Positions 7,524 to 14,976 of a stretch of DNA of 46,202 nucleotides are shown in pieces. How positions within the stretch are numbered: the stretch's first letter is position 1; each line of letters opens with the position of its first letter. The notes under the pieces were generated by a model. The model saw nothing but the letters and a program-made list of their open reading frames with translations, ran no database searches and was not told the DNA's origin. Origin of the DNA: UBA5734 sp964528645 (lineage in GTDB: Bacteria; Bacillota; Clostridia; Saccharofermentanales; UBA5734); NCBI GenBank assembly GCA_964528645.1, contig CAZGSR010000023.1, positions 1-46,202 on the forward strand, written 5' to 3'. Made by a program: the position numbers and the translations under genes.

Positions 7524-7701
7524 GTGGTCTCTTTGCCAGGCTCTTTGCTTGAATGGCTGGTTGATTGCTTATTTCCGTGATGTTACCGTGAAAAGCAATA
7601 AAATATGCAACCTGACTTCCCATTATTGACCGTCCTGGACCCGAGGATGTCAGTGGCATGGTTTGTTGTCAGATGATTCTGTGAAGCGGGATACTTTCGG
7701 A

Positions 7702-7778
7702 GGAAATGTTCCATCAAAGGTGCCAGACCTGCGAACAGGGTTGGTCCTGTATGCGGAATATTCACGAATTGGGGTCGG
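7702..7778. repeat. Degenerate hairpin repeat, copy 1
   Basis: This copy has an imperfect stem CCAGACCT...AGGGTTGG (7723-7744) followed by a 29-base segment at 7750-7778 that recurs at 7854-7882 with 27 of 29 bases identical. The first 31 bases (7702-7732) recur at 8111-8140 with a few mismatches. Confidence 0.65.
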
Positions 7779-7807
7779 AGGCGGCGCGAGGGGTGGCCCT
7801 TTTTAAG

Positions 7808-7882
7808 GATTATTCACGAAACGGGGCCAGACTTACGACCAAGTCTGGACCTTTATGCGGAATGTTCACGATTTGGGGTCGG
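7808..7882. repeat. Degenerate hairpin repeat, copy 2
   Basis: This copy contains a perfect stem CCAGACTT/AAGTCTGG (7827-7834 and 7841-7848) with a 6-base loop. It is followed by the 29-base segment shared with copy 1, 104 bases downstream of the first occurrence. The start of the unit (7808-7832) is a diverged version of that same segment, so the pieces alternate stem, spacer, stem. Confidence 0.65.
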
Positions 7883-8110
7883 TCCACTTATTGGGAAAAT
7901 TTGGAATGCGCTTGTGAAGCTTACAGCCGCAGCAGGTTGACGCCTCATCGAAAATGTTCCGAAAAAGTACTCCGACCTAGCGGCGGAAACTTCCCTTCCT
8001 ATGTTGGAGCACTTTTGGGGAAGATCCAGGTATGATCTGGAAAAGCCTCTGCTGCAGGGGCTTCGAGACCCATTTGATTAGTACCGTTTTGGTGGGCCGA
8101 CCCCAAAAGA

Positions 8111-8148
8111 GGAATTTTCCATCCAAGGTGCCAAACCTGCCGGCCAGG
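8111..8148. repeat. Degenerate hairpin repeat, partial copy 3
   Basis: Bases 8111-8140 match 7702-7732 of copy 1 with one gap and a few substitutions, including the stem start CCAAACCT. The right-hand half is lost or unrecognisable. Confidence 0.5.
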
Positions 8149-8300
8149 GAGCTTCAATTATGTGAAAGCAAACCAGACCTGCAGTCAAAACTGGCACTTC
8201 TCAAATCTTCCAAACCCCATGGCCACACTCTTACTGGAATCCGCTGCACTTTTTACAGGCTTTTAACGGAATCAGATAAAGAGCCGAATAGCTTTGGGGG

Positions 8301-8329
8301 TTGCATAGGTCCGTCTCGCGTGATATCCT
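8301..8329 (+). promoter_or_regulatory. Probable promoter of psuK-psuG
   Basis: TTGCAT (8301-8306) and TATCCT (8324-8329) are 17 bases apart. Both match the sigma-A consensus only partly, but the spacing is ideal and the predicted start falls on the palindromic block just downstream. Confidence 0.45.
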
Positions 8330-8335
8330 GTCGCT

Positions 8336-8360
8336 ATAAGCATATGCTTATTATATAAGC
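8336..8360. promoter_or_regulatory. Overlapping palindromes upstream of psuK, operator candidate
   Basis: ATAAGC (8336-8341), GCTTAT (8346-8351) and ATAAGC (8355-8360) alternate in orientation. They form one perfect 16-base palindrome (ATAAGCATATGCTTAT) and a second, overlapping inverted repeat (6-3-6). The block lies between the likely -10 and the ribosome binding site. The psuK product carries its own DNA-binding domain and is a plausible ligand. Confidence 0.55.
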
Positions 8361-8379
8361 TATCATTAAGGAGCTGATC

Positions 8380-9477
8380 ATGACGAATCGCGAAGAAGAA
8401 TTGCTTGCACTCATCCGCAAGAATCCTGCGATCTCTCAGAATGAGCTCGCAGCAGCACTCGGCATCACGCGATCTTCGGTTGCGGTCCACATCACCAACC
8501 TGATGAAAAAGGGATTGATCCTGGGCAAAGGCTACATCCTCAAGCAAGAGGATTATGTCTGTGTGCTGGGTGGTTCCAATATCGACATCAGCGGCTTTCC
8601 TGACTGGAAACTGGTCCCCCAGGATTCTAATCCCGGCAGGGTCAAGATCAGCTTGGGGGGCGTCGGACGCAATATTGCCGAGAATCTCGTCCACCTCGGT
8701 TTACCAACCAAGCTGATCAGTGCCGTTGGGGATGATGTTTACGGACATAAGATCGTGGATCATGCCAGTGCCATTGGCCTGGATATCAGGCATACCCTGA
8801 TATCCAGCAGTCGCTCCACTTCAACCTACCTGGCCATTCTCGACGAAACGGGCGACATGAATGTGGCCATTTCCCAGATGGACATTTTCGAAGATCTCTC
8901 GATTGATTACATCCAGACCAAGCGCCAGATCATCGAGGATTCAAAAATCTGCGTCGTCGATACCAATATCCCGAACGAAACGATCGGTTATGTCGTGGAC
9001 AATTTTAAAAACACTGAATTATTCCTGGACACAGTCTCATCCACCAAAGCCATGAAGATCAAGGATAAAATTGGTGCCTTCCACACGATCAAGCCGAACA
9101 AGATCGAAGCCGAGCTGCTTTCCGGTCTGGCGATCAAAACTGAACAGGATCTGGTTCGTGTATCTGATTTTTTCCTGGAAAAGGGCGTCCGGCGAGTCTT
9201 CATCACGATGGCCGAAGCAGGTGTTTTCTACAGCGATGGTTCCGAGCACGCGTGGATTCCCAGCCCCAAAGTCACTGTCGTCAATGCGACCGGAGCCGGT
9301 GATGCCTTTCTCTCGGCCCTGGTGTATGCCCGATTCCACCAGCTTGGCATGGCTGAGTCTGCCAAGTTTGCGATGGCTGCATCCATTCTGGCGTTGAAGC
9401 ATCTGGAAACCATCAATCCCGGCATGTCCAGCGACAATGTCCTGCTCACCTTGAAAGAGTTCGGACTAGACAAGTAA
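8380..9477 (+). CDS. psuK: Pseudouridine kinase with N-terminal helix-turn-helix
   Basis: The 365-residue protein has a winged-helix domain at residues 5-52 (ISQNELAAALGITRSSVAVH). A PfkB kinase domain follows, with CVLGGSNIDISGF, SLGGVGRNIAENL (91-103) and the catalytic NATGAGDAF near residue 304. It should phosphorylate pseudouridine to pseudouridine 5'-phosphate in the cytoplasm; the next gene encodes the enzyme that uses that product. TAAGGAG lies six bases before the ATG. The DNA-binding domain fused to the kinase is a known architecture in this family and may let the enzyme control its own operon through the palindromes at 8336-8360. No nucleoside transporter is adjacent. Confidence 0.88.
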   Translation: MTNREEELLALIRKNPAISQNELAAALGITRSSVAVHITNLMKKGLILGKGYILKQEDYVCVLGGSNIDISGFPDWKLVPQDSNPGRVKISLGGVGRNIAENLVHLGLPTKLISAVGDDVYGHKIVDHASAIGLDIRHTLISSSRSTSTYLAILDETGDMNVAISQMDIFEDLSIDYIQTKRQIIEDSKICVVDTNIPNETIGYVVDNFKNTELFLDTVSSTKAMKIKDKIGAFHTIKPNKIEAELLSGLAIKTEQDLVRVSDFFLEKGVRRVFITMAEAGVFYSDGSEHAWIPSPKVTVVNATGAGDAFLSALVYARFHQLGMAESAKFAMAASILALKHLETINPGMSSDNVLLTLKEFGLDK

Positions 9478-9539
9478 AATCCGCGATCTGGAGCCCATGA
9501 AATCAGACGTTTGGCATAAAAAATTCGAGGAGAAAAAGC

Positions 9540-10454
9540 ATGTACGAGAAATACCTTGAAATCAATCCCGAGGTCGAGAAAGCACTGGAGTATGGCAGAC
9601 CAGTGGTTGCCCTGGAATCAACAATCATCTCCCATGGCATGCCCTATCCGAAAAACGTCGAGACTGCCCTGGCGGTGGAACAGATTGTCCGTGACAATGG
9701 CGCGATCCCGGCGACCATCGCCATCATCAAAGGCAAGCTCAAGGTCGGCCTGACCCGGGAAGAAATCGAATACCTCGGTTCCAGCCACGATGTCATCAAG
9801 GCCAGCCGCCGCGACATCCCCTTCATCTTGGCCAAAGGCCTGGACGGCGCCACAACCGTCGCTTCCACCATGATCATCGCCAATCTGGCTGGTATCCGGG
9901 TTTTCGCGACGGGCGGCATCGGTGGTGTCCACAGAGGCGCCCAGACCACACTGGACATTTCCGCCGACCTGCAGGAACTGGCTCACACGAATGTGACCGT
10001 GGTCTGCGCCGGTGCCAAGTCTATTCTCGATATTGGCCTGACACTCGAGTACTTGGAAACCCAAGGCGTTCCGGTCGTTGGTTTTGGCACCAGCGAGCTG
10101 CCTGCCTTCTACACATCCAGAAGTGGGTTTGCAGTTGATTATCAAGTCGACACGGCCAGTGAAATGGCAGCTGCCATGAAAGCCAAATGGGATCTCGGTC
10201 TCAATGGCGGCATCGTCGTAGCCAATCCCATCCCTGCAGACTACGAAATGGATCCAACTGTCATCAATGGCGCCATCGAGCAGGCCGTCAGGGAAGCTGA
10301 GGAGAAGGGCATCAAGGGCAAGGACAGCACCCCGTTCCTGCTCGCCCGGGTCAAGGAACTGACTGGCGGCGCCAGCCTCGAGTCCAACATCCAGCTCGTC
10401 TTCAATAACGTCAAAGTCGGCGCCCAGATCGCAGTCGAATACAGCAAGATCTGA
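9540..10454 (+). CDS. psuG: Pseudouridine-5'-phosphate glycosidase
   Basis: The 304-residue protein cleaves the C-glycosidic bond of pseudouridine 5'-phosphate (reversibly) to uracil and ribose 5-phosphate. Family landmarks are VVALESTIISHGMPYP with the catalytic-type Glu26, DVIKASRRDIP with the Schiff-base-type Lys87, the glycine-rich FATGGIGGVHRGAQTT and the C-terminal ESNIQLVFNNVKVGAQIA. The ATG at 9540 follows GAGGAGAAAAAGC. It lies 62 bases after psuK and ends at a strong hairpin terminator, forming a two-gene operon. Its product, ribose 5-phosphate, is also the product of the nearby ribokinase. Confidence 0.94.
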   Translation: MYEKYLEINPEVEKALEYGRPVVALESTIISHGMPYPKNVETALAVEQIVRDNGAIPATIAIIKGKLKVGLTREEIEYLGSSHDVIKASRRDIPFILAKGLDGATTVASTMIIANLAGIRVFATGGIGGVHRGAQTTLDISADLQELAHTNVTVVCAGAKSILDIGLTLEYLETQGVPVVGFGTSELPAFYTSRSGFAVDYQVDTASEMAAAMKAKWDLGLNGGIVVANPIPADYEMDPTVINGAIEQAVREAEEKGIKGKDSTPFLLARVKELTGGASLESNIQLVFNNVKVGAQIAVEYSKI

Positions 10455-10530
10455 CCCCCCCAGTCCGGTCCAGTCCAGACCGCCTGCCCCGCCATCTTGA
10501 TCACAGCCACAGCAGCTTGCCACGAAAAGA

Positions 10531-10575
10531 GGCTGTCATGATTCTTCAAGAGATTCATGACAGCCATTTTCTTTT
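10531..10575. terminator. Bidirectional terminator between psuG and thioredoxin
   Basis: GGCTGTCATGA (10531-10541) and TCATGACAGCC (10555-10565) form a perfect 11-base-pair stem with a 13-base loop. T-rich sequence follows on the plus strand (10567-10575), and a short T tract also follows the stem on the minus strand. It lies in the gap between converging genes. Confidence 0.85.
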
Positions 10576-10593
10576 TGGTAAATAGAAAGGTGT

Positions 10594-10614
10594 GTTTCTC
10601 CAGTCAGGAGAAAC
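10594..10614 (-). terminator. Hairpin after the thioredoxin gene
   Basis: GTTTCTCC (10594-10601) and GGAGAAAC (10607-10614) pair perfectly around a 5-base loop, 15 bases after the thioredoxin stop. The T tract is weak, so it may be a 3' stabiliser or a partial terminator backed up by the hairpin at 10531-10565. Confidence 0.55.
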
Positions 10615-10629
10615 TGGAAACGCCGTTTC

Positions 10630-10947
10630 TCAGATGTGCTTTTCCAAAGCGGCGGCGAGCTCAGCATACGGACGGGCACCAATCAGACGCTCGACAACCT
10701 GGCCATTCTTCAGGATGTAGAGGGTCGGGATGCTCATAACACGGAATTTCTCTGCGAGTTCGGTCTGCTCATCGACATTAACCTTACCAATGACGGCACG
10801 GCCAGCATATTCCTGAGCAAGCTTATCAACGGTCGGAGCGACCATGCGGCACGGCCCGCACCAGACAGCCCAGAAATCGAGTAGCACGGGCTTGTCGCTT
10901 TTCATGACGACTTCGTCAAAATTACTAGCCTGAACGGTAACAGTCAT
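10630..10947 (-). CDS. trxA: Thioredoxin
   Basis: The 105-residue protein is a standard cytoplasmic thioredoxin. The redox-active WCGPC lies at residues 29-33 (FWAVWCGPCRMVAP) and the cis-proline loop MSIPTLYILKNG is in place. It donates electrons to reductases and repairs oxidised protein thiols. The ATG at 10947 has GAGGAGG eight bases upstream; an in-frame start at 11028 would add a tail with no counterpart in the family. It follows metA on the same strand after a gap of about 125 bases and appears to have its own transcription signals. Confidence 0.95.
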   Translation of the reverse strand: MTVTVQASNFDEVVMKSDKPVLLDFWAVWCGPCRMVAPTVDKLAQEYAGRAVIGKVNVDEQTELAEKFRVMSIPTLYILKNGQVVERLIGARPYAELAAALEKHI

Positions 10948-11072
10948 TGGGTTCCTCCTCAAAAGCCGGTTCCAGTTGTTTAATAAATCCGGCGTTGCTT
11001 GTTTGTCTCGATAGTAGAGCATGCCCATAATTTCTACAGTAACTGAAGTTACATGCCTTCCGGGAGCCTGGC

Positions 11073-12002
11073 TCAGTGTTCAGCGTGGATGGAGTCGAGG
11101 TCGAACGGGGTCTCCTGGTAGACGTAATAATTGAGCCAGTTGGCAAAGAGCAGGTAGGCTGAACTGCGCCAGCGCATAATCGGCGGCCGGGCTGGATCGT
11201 CGTTCTGGAAATAGTTCCTGGGCAGGTCGATTGACAGGCCGCGGCTCACATCACGTTCGTATTCGGATTTCAGGGTCATGGGGTCATACTCGACATGGCC
11301 GGTCAGGAAGATCTGCCGACCGCTCATGTCCGAGACGGCGTAGACACCCGATTCTTCTGATTCGGACAGGATGCGCAGGTCGCTGACCTTCTCGATGTCA
11401 CTGCGACGGATTTCGGTGTGCCGGGAGTGCGGGACATAGAAAACATCATCCAGACCGCGGAACAGCTTGACCGGGCGTGTCCAGCTGCGGCTGTGGGGAA
11501 AAATGCCGAACATTTTGGCAGGGAGGTCATATTTGGGGACCCCGTAATGATAATACAGGCCAGCCTGGGCACCCCAGCAGATGTGCATGGTCGAGTAGAC
11601 GTGGGACTTGCTCCACTCCATGATTTCACACAGCTCCGGCCAATAGGCAACCTCCTCGAATGGCATCTGCTCAACGGGAGCACCGGTAATGATCATGCCG
11701 TCATAATGGCGGTGGCGGACCTGGTCAAACGTTTCATAGAACTTGATCAGGTGGTCTGTAGACGTGTTTTTCGGGCTGTAACTGGCGGTGTAGAGGAAAT
11801 CAACGTCGATCTGGAGTGGGGTGTTACTCAGGAGCCGCAGCAGTTGGGTTTCGGTGACCACTTTGGTGGGCATCAGGTTGAGGAGGAGGATTCTCAGGGG
11901 GCGGATGTCCTGGCTGTACGCGCGGTCATCACGCATGACAAAGACGCTCTCCTGTTCGAGAATCTCTGCTGCCGGCAGGTCATTGGGGATCTTGATCGGC
12001 AT
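11073..12002 (-). CDS. metAA: Homoserine O-acetyltransferase of the MetA fold
   Basis: The 309-residue enzyme acylates L-homoserine in methionine synthesis. The nucleophile Cys142 is in MHICWGAQAG, and the catalytic His and Glu are in GHVEYD (residues 236 and 238). Residue 111 is Glu (GAPVEQ, residues 108-112). Published work on this family links Glu111 to acetyl-CoA use and Gly111 (as in E. coli) to succinyl-CoA, so acetyl transfer is predicted. GGAGG is seven bases before the ATG. A good promoter (12071-12098) lies directly upstream, at the end of the uridine-kinase-like gene. I saw no S-box riboswitch in the roughly 60-base leader, only the hairpin at 12031-12056. Confidence 0.93.
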   Translation of the reverse strand: MPIKIPNDLPAAEILEQESVFVMRDDRAYSQDIRPLRILLLNLMPTKVVTETQLLRLLSNTPLQIDVDFLYTASYSPKNTSTDHLIKFYETFDQVRHRHYDGMIITGAPVEQMPFEEVAYWPELCEIMEWSKSHVYSTMHICWGAQAGLYYHYGVPKYDLPAKMFGIFPHSRSWTRPVKLFRGLDDVFYVPHSRHTEIRRSDIEKVSDLRILSESEESGVYAVSDMSGRQIFLTGHVEYDPMTLKSEYERDVSRGLSIDLPRNYFQNDDPARPPIMRWRSSAYLLFANWLNYYVYQETPFDLDSIHAEH

Positions 12003-12030
12003 GGCGTACCTCCATCGGTGAAATGTCCCA

Positions 12031-12056
12031 GGTCAGGCGACCAAGCCAGTCTGACC
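12031..12056 (-). promoter_or_regulatory. Hairpin in the metA leader
   Basis: GGTCAG (12031-12036) and CTGACC (12051-12056) pair around a 14-base loop that contains a smaller GGC/GCC match. It lies between the metA promoter and its ribosome binding site with no T run, so any effect would be on translation or RNA stability. Confidence 0.35.
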
Positions 12057-12070
12057 CGCTGTCTGTAAAA

Positions 12071-12098
12071 ATAGTAGCCAACCCGCTGGACTTGTCAA
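12071..12098 (-). promoter_or_regulatory. Promoter of metA
   Basis: On the minus strand a perfect TTGACA (12098-12093) and TACTAT (12076-12071) are 16 bases apart. The start would fall near 12064, giving a leader of about 60 bases. Confidence 0.72.
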
Positions 12099-12103
12099 GC
12101 AGG

Positions 12104-13102
12104 TCAGATGAATTCGTGCAGGATGGACTGGTCCGGTATCTCGAAATGGTCGACCATCGGGATGTGTTCACAGGCCGCAACAAGGTGCCGCGCTTCTGCG
12201 ACAGCTGAATCAAGATCCGCGTAGCCCAAGGCATGGGTCGGGCTGATGTAGATCGAGGACGGCAAGGTTTCATCTTCATATTCCTGCAGAGAGCTGAGAA
12301 TGTGATGGTAGGCTTTGGGAGCGACAATACAGAATTCGTAATCCAGGCACGAGTTGATGTAGACATCCGCCTGTTTCAAATACTGTGGAAAGAATTGCTG
12401 CTCAGTCTGGTCGATCATCGGCCAATAGTCAATGGTCGACAGGGCGGTCGATCCGCGATGAACCACGTCGCGGCTGATGCGTCGCAACATGCGCAAGTCA
12501 CGCGATCCCAGCAATTGGCGCCCATCCAGCAGTGAGCACCAGGGCATGATAAACACCCCCAGCCAGGCCAGCCGCGGCAAATGGCCAACGATGGAATCAT
12601 GCAGGCCATGCAATCCTTCTACAATCAGGAGGTCACCGGCCCCGAGTGTCAACTCGTTTTCCACTGGCATTGATCGAGTCCGGGTGACAAAGTCAAACTG
12701 GGGCAGGATGACGGTCTTACCCTGCAGCAAATCCGCCAGCTGGCTGGCCATCAGATCAGTCTCGAGCGTGTCGAGGCTTTCGAAATCTGGACGGCCCCAG
12801 GCATCGTAGCGGACACTGTCCACCTTGTAGTAATCATCCAGGGAGACCACTCTGGCCAGACGTCCTGAAGCCCTGACCGCCTCAGCCAGTCGGCGGCTGA
12901 AGGTCGTTTTGCCTGAGGATGTAGGTCCGGATACAAAGACAGCTTGGATCGCCAGATCCTCTGTCACGCGGCGGACCACTTTGGCCAGCTGCTTTTGAAA
13001 GCGCTCTTCAGAATGCACGATGAAGTCCCTGAACCGGGAAACGCCAAGAGATTCTTCCAGATCCTCAATGCTGAGAATTCTCATATGCACCAATTGCGCC
13101 AT
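12104..13102 (-). CDS. Uridine kinase-like P-loop phosphotransferase
   Basis: The 332-residue protein carries a Walker A motif GPTSSGKT (residues 59-66) and a DDYYKVD motif with the acidic residues seen in uridine/cytidine kinases and phosphoribulokinase. LIVEGLHGLHDSIVGH completes the family pattern. About 55 residues precede the P-loop, longer than in a minimal Udk, and a C-terminal tail of about 100 residues is unassigned. It probably phosphorylates a nucleoside such as uridine or cytidine; the exact substrate is not fixed. The ATG at 13102 has GGAGG eight bases upstream; a TTG at 13141 is in frame but unsupported. The following metA gene has its own promoter. Confidence 0.78.
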   Translation of the reverse strand: MAQLVHMRILSIEDLEESLGVSRFRDFIVHSEERFQKQLAKVVRRVTEDLAIQAVFVSGPTSSGKTTFSRRLAEAVRASGRLARVVSLDDYYKVDSVRYDAWGRPDFESLDTLETDLMASQLADLLQGKTVILPQFDFVTRTRSMPVENELTLGAGDLLIVEGLHGLHDSIVGHLPRLAWLGVFIMPWCSLLDGRQLLGSRDLRMLRRISRDVVHRGSTALSTIDYWPMIDQTEQQFFPQYLKQADVYINSCLDYEFCIVAPKAYHHILSSLQEYEDETLPSSIYISPTHALGYADLDSAVAEARHLVAACEHIPMVDHFEIPDQSILHEFI

Positions 13103-13247
13103 CCAAGTCGCCTCCAGTCCAGCGATATCGTCAAAAATCAAGTTATTCCAGCGTGTGGAACACTTTTTCCTATGGTATCATCAATTTTGATGTTTTGTCT
13201 GTAAGCCCGGTGACGCACAAATTGGTGGACTCAGAGGAGTTTTGGAT

Positions 13248-13982
13248 ATGATCGGATCAGGTACACTTGTCAATATGGCTGCAATCGTTGCAGGAGCTGG
13301 GCTGGGCTTGATAGCCCGGGGCGGCTTGCCGGAAAGGATCCGGCGCACCACACTGCAGGGGATTGGCCTGGCCGTCCTTTTTGTCGGCATCAGCGGGACG
13401 CTGGTCCAGATGTTTAAAGTCGAAGGCGACATCCTGACCAGCACCCAGGGCATGCTGATGATCCTGTCCCTGGTCATCGGCAGTCTGGTCGGCGCGGCTC
13501 TCAATCTCGAACAGCGCCTGGAAAACCTGGGGGGCCTGTTGCAGCGCCTTTTCCGGGCCAATGGCCAAAATTCGACTTTTGTCGAAGGCTTTGTCTCGGC
13601 TACCATCCTTTATTGTGTTGGGGCCATGGCCATCCTCGGCGCCCTGGAGGACGGCCTGACCGGTAACGCCACGACACTGTATGCCAAGTCCATCCTCGAC
13701 GGAACGGTCGCGATCTTCTTCACAGCCACCCTCGGCAGCGGCGTCTTTTTGTCTGCGTTGTCTGTAGGTTTGTACCAGGGTGCCATCACCCTGATGGCCC
13801 AGTCCTTGCAGCCCTACATGAGTGATAGTCTGGTCGGCCAGCTGTCCCTGGTCGGATCGGTCCTGATCGCCGGTATCGGCTTGAATTTCCTGCTCGAGAA
13901 GAAAATCGCCATCGGCAATTTGCTTCCGGCGGTGTTTGTCCCGGTCCTCTTTGCAGTTTTCCAGTCGATCTGGCCATTTTAA
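13248..13982 (+). CDS. DUF554 family membrane protein (YqgA-like)
   Basis: The 244-residue protein has about seven hydrophobic segments and the DUF554 signatures GTLVNMAAIVAGAGLGLI at the N-terminus, GALEDGLTG in the middle and KKIAIGNLLPAVFVPVL near the end. The family is a widespread inner-membrane group described as a possible transporter; no function is established. The ATG at 13248 has GAGGAG eight bases upstream. It is divergent from the uridine-kinase-like gene and is followed by a gap of about 160 bases before an ABC transporter operon, so it is probably a single-gene unit. Confidence 0.85.
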   Translation: MIGSGTLVNMAAIVAGAGLGLIARGGLPERIRRTTLQGIGLAVLFVGISGTLVQMFKVEGDILTSTQGMLMILSLVIGSLVGAALNLEQRLENLGGLLQRLFRANGQNSTFVEGFVSATILYCVGAMAILGALEDGLTGNATTLYAKSILDGTVAIFFTATLGSGVFLSALSVGLYQGAITLMAQSLQPYMSDSLVGQLSLVGSVLIAGIGLNFLLEKKIAIGNLLPAVFVPVLFAVFQSIWPF

Positions 13983-14014
13983 GCCAATTTTTGTTGGATT
14001 TTTGCCAGTTTTTG

Positions 14015-14043
14015 TTGACGGATTTTCAGGATCAGTTCAAAAT
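14015..14043 (+). promoter_or_regulatory. Possible promoter of the first amino acid ABC operon
   Basis: TTGACG (14015-14020) is followed 17 bases later by CAAAAT (14038-14043), about 100 bases ahead of the binding-protein gene. The -10 is imperfect, so this is tentative. Confidence 0.35.
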
Positions 14044-14140
14044 AATCAATCAAGACTTGGCCTTGCCGGTCCAGGTCTTTTTTGTCACAACACCACTTTC
14101 CAGTTTCAATTCTCACCCAATTTTTTAGAGGAGAACTGTT

Positions 14141-14971
14141 ATGCGTCACGCCCAAAAAATGATCGCCCTGGCTCTGGCCAGCGTCCTGTCCCTGAGCCTC
14201 CTGGCTGGCTGCGCCAAAAAGGAAAGCAACGAATTCAAAGTCGGTCTGGAATGCAACTATGCCCCTTTCAACTGGACTCAAACGGACACCAGTAATGGCG
14301 CAGTCTCGATCAGCAACAGCCCGAGCGAATACGCCGGTGGCTATGATGTCGAGGTGGCCAGGAAGATCGCGGCCAAGCTCGGTAAAGAGCTCGTCATTGT
14401 CAAAACCGAATGGGACGGTCTGATTCCAGCCCTGACCTCCGGCAAGATCGACGCCATCATCGCCGGTATGTCACCAACCGAGGAACGCAAAGCCACTGTC
14501 GATTTTTCTGACTCTTACTATCGTTCCGACCTGGTCATTGTTGTTAAAAAGGACAGTCCGTTTGCCGCTGCCAAGTCACTGGCCGACCTGAACGGCGCGA
14601 AAATCACAGCCCAGCTCAACACCTTCCATTACGAAGTAGTCGACCAGATCGCTGGCGTCGCCAAACAGACCGCCATGGACAATTTCCCGGCCATGATCGT
14701 CGCCGTTGCATCGGGCAAGATCGATGGCTACGTCTCGGAAAAGCCCGGCGCCATCTCAGCAGTCGCAGCCAATCCAGATCTGACCTCTGTCGAATTTGCC
14801 GCTGGCCAGGGCTTTAGCTATGCCGATGAAAATGTCGCTGTCGCGGTTGCGGTCAGAAAGGGCAGTGCTGAACTGGTCAAAACAATCAACGAAGCCCTGG
14901 CCGAAATTGGGCAGGACCAGCGGGACACGATGATGGAAACCGCGATCAAGACCCAGCCGGTCGCCCAGTAA
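14141..14971 (+). CDS. Polar amino acid ABC transporter, substrate-binding lipoprotein
   Basis: The 276-residue protein starts with a lipoprotein signal ending LLAGC (Cys24). An SBP type-3 domain follows (FKVGLECNYAPFNW, GGYDVEVARKIAAKLGKEL, WDGLIPALTSGKIDAIIAGMSPTEER, GKIDGYVSEKPGAI). It captures an amino acid outside the membrane for the permease and ATPase encoded directly downstream. The ligand cannot be read safely; a polar or cationic amino acid is likely. The ATG at 14141 follows GGAG by seven bases. The permease begins five bases after the stop. Confidence 0.9.
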   Translation: MRHAQKMIALALASVLSLSLLAGCAKKESNEFKVGLECNYAPFNWTQTDTSNGAVSISNSPSEYAGGYDVEVARKIAAKLGKELVIVKTEWDGLIPALTSGKIDAIIAGMSPTEERKATVDFSDSYYRSDLVIVVKKDSPFAAAKSLADLNGAKITAQLNTFHYEVVDQIAGVAKQTAMDNFPAMIVAVASGKIDGYVSEKPGAISAVAANPDLTSVEFAAGQGFSYADENVAVAVAVRKGSAELVKTINEALAEIGQDQRDTMMETAIKTQPVAQ

Positions 14972-14976
14972 GCACC

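Larger units (their letters stand above)
7524..8300. other. Gene-free region with decayed repeats
   Basis: About 780 bases contain no credible gene. Two open frames here (about 109 residues each) have biased, repeat-derived composition, no ribosome binding sites and no recognisable motifs. The stretch holds the hairpin repeats listed separately and two further inverted repeats: an imperfect stem around 8043-8063 (AAGCC..GGCTT) and TTTTGG/CCAAAA around 8086-8108. Base composition and texture differ from the flanking coding DNA, which suggests debris of a mobile or repetitive element. Confidence 0.6.

Noticed and set aside
7706..8358. Two frames of about 109 residues in the gene-free island
   Set aside because: They lack ribosome binding sites, consist partly of translated repeats and show no domain. 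I treat the region as non-coding.
12003..12070. SAM riboswitch in front of metA
   Set aside because: The leader is only about 60 bases and shows a single hairpin without the S-box core or a terminator. The short SAM-II type consensus is not evident either.
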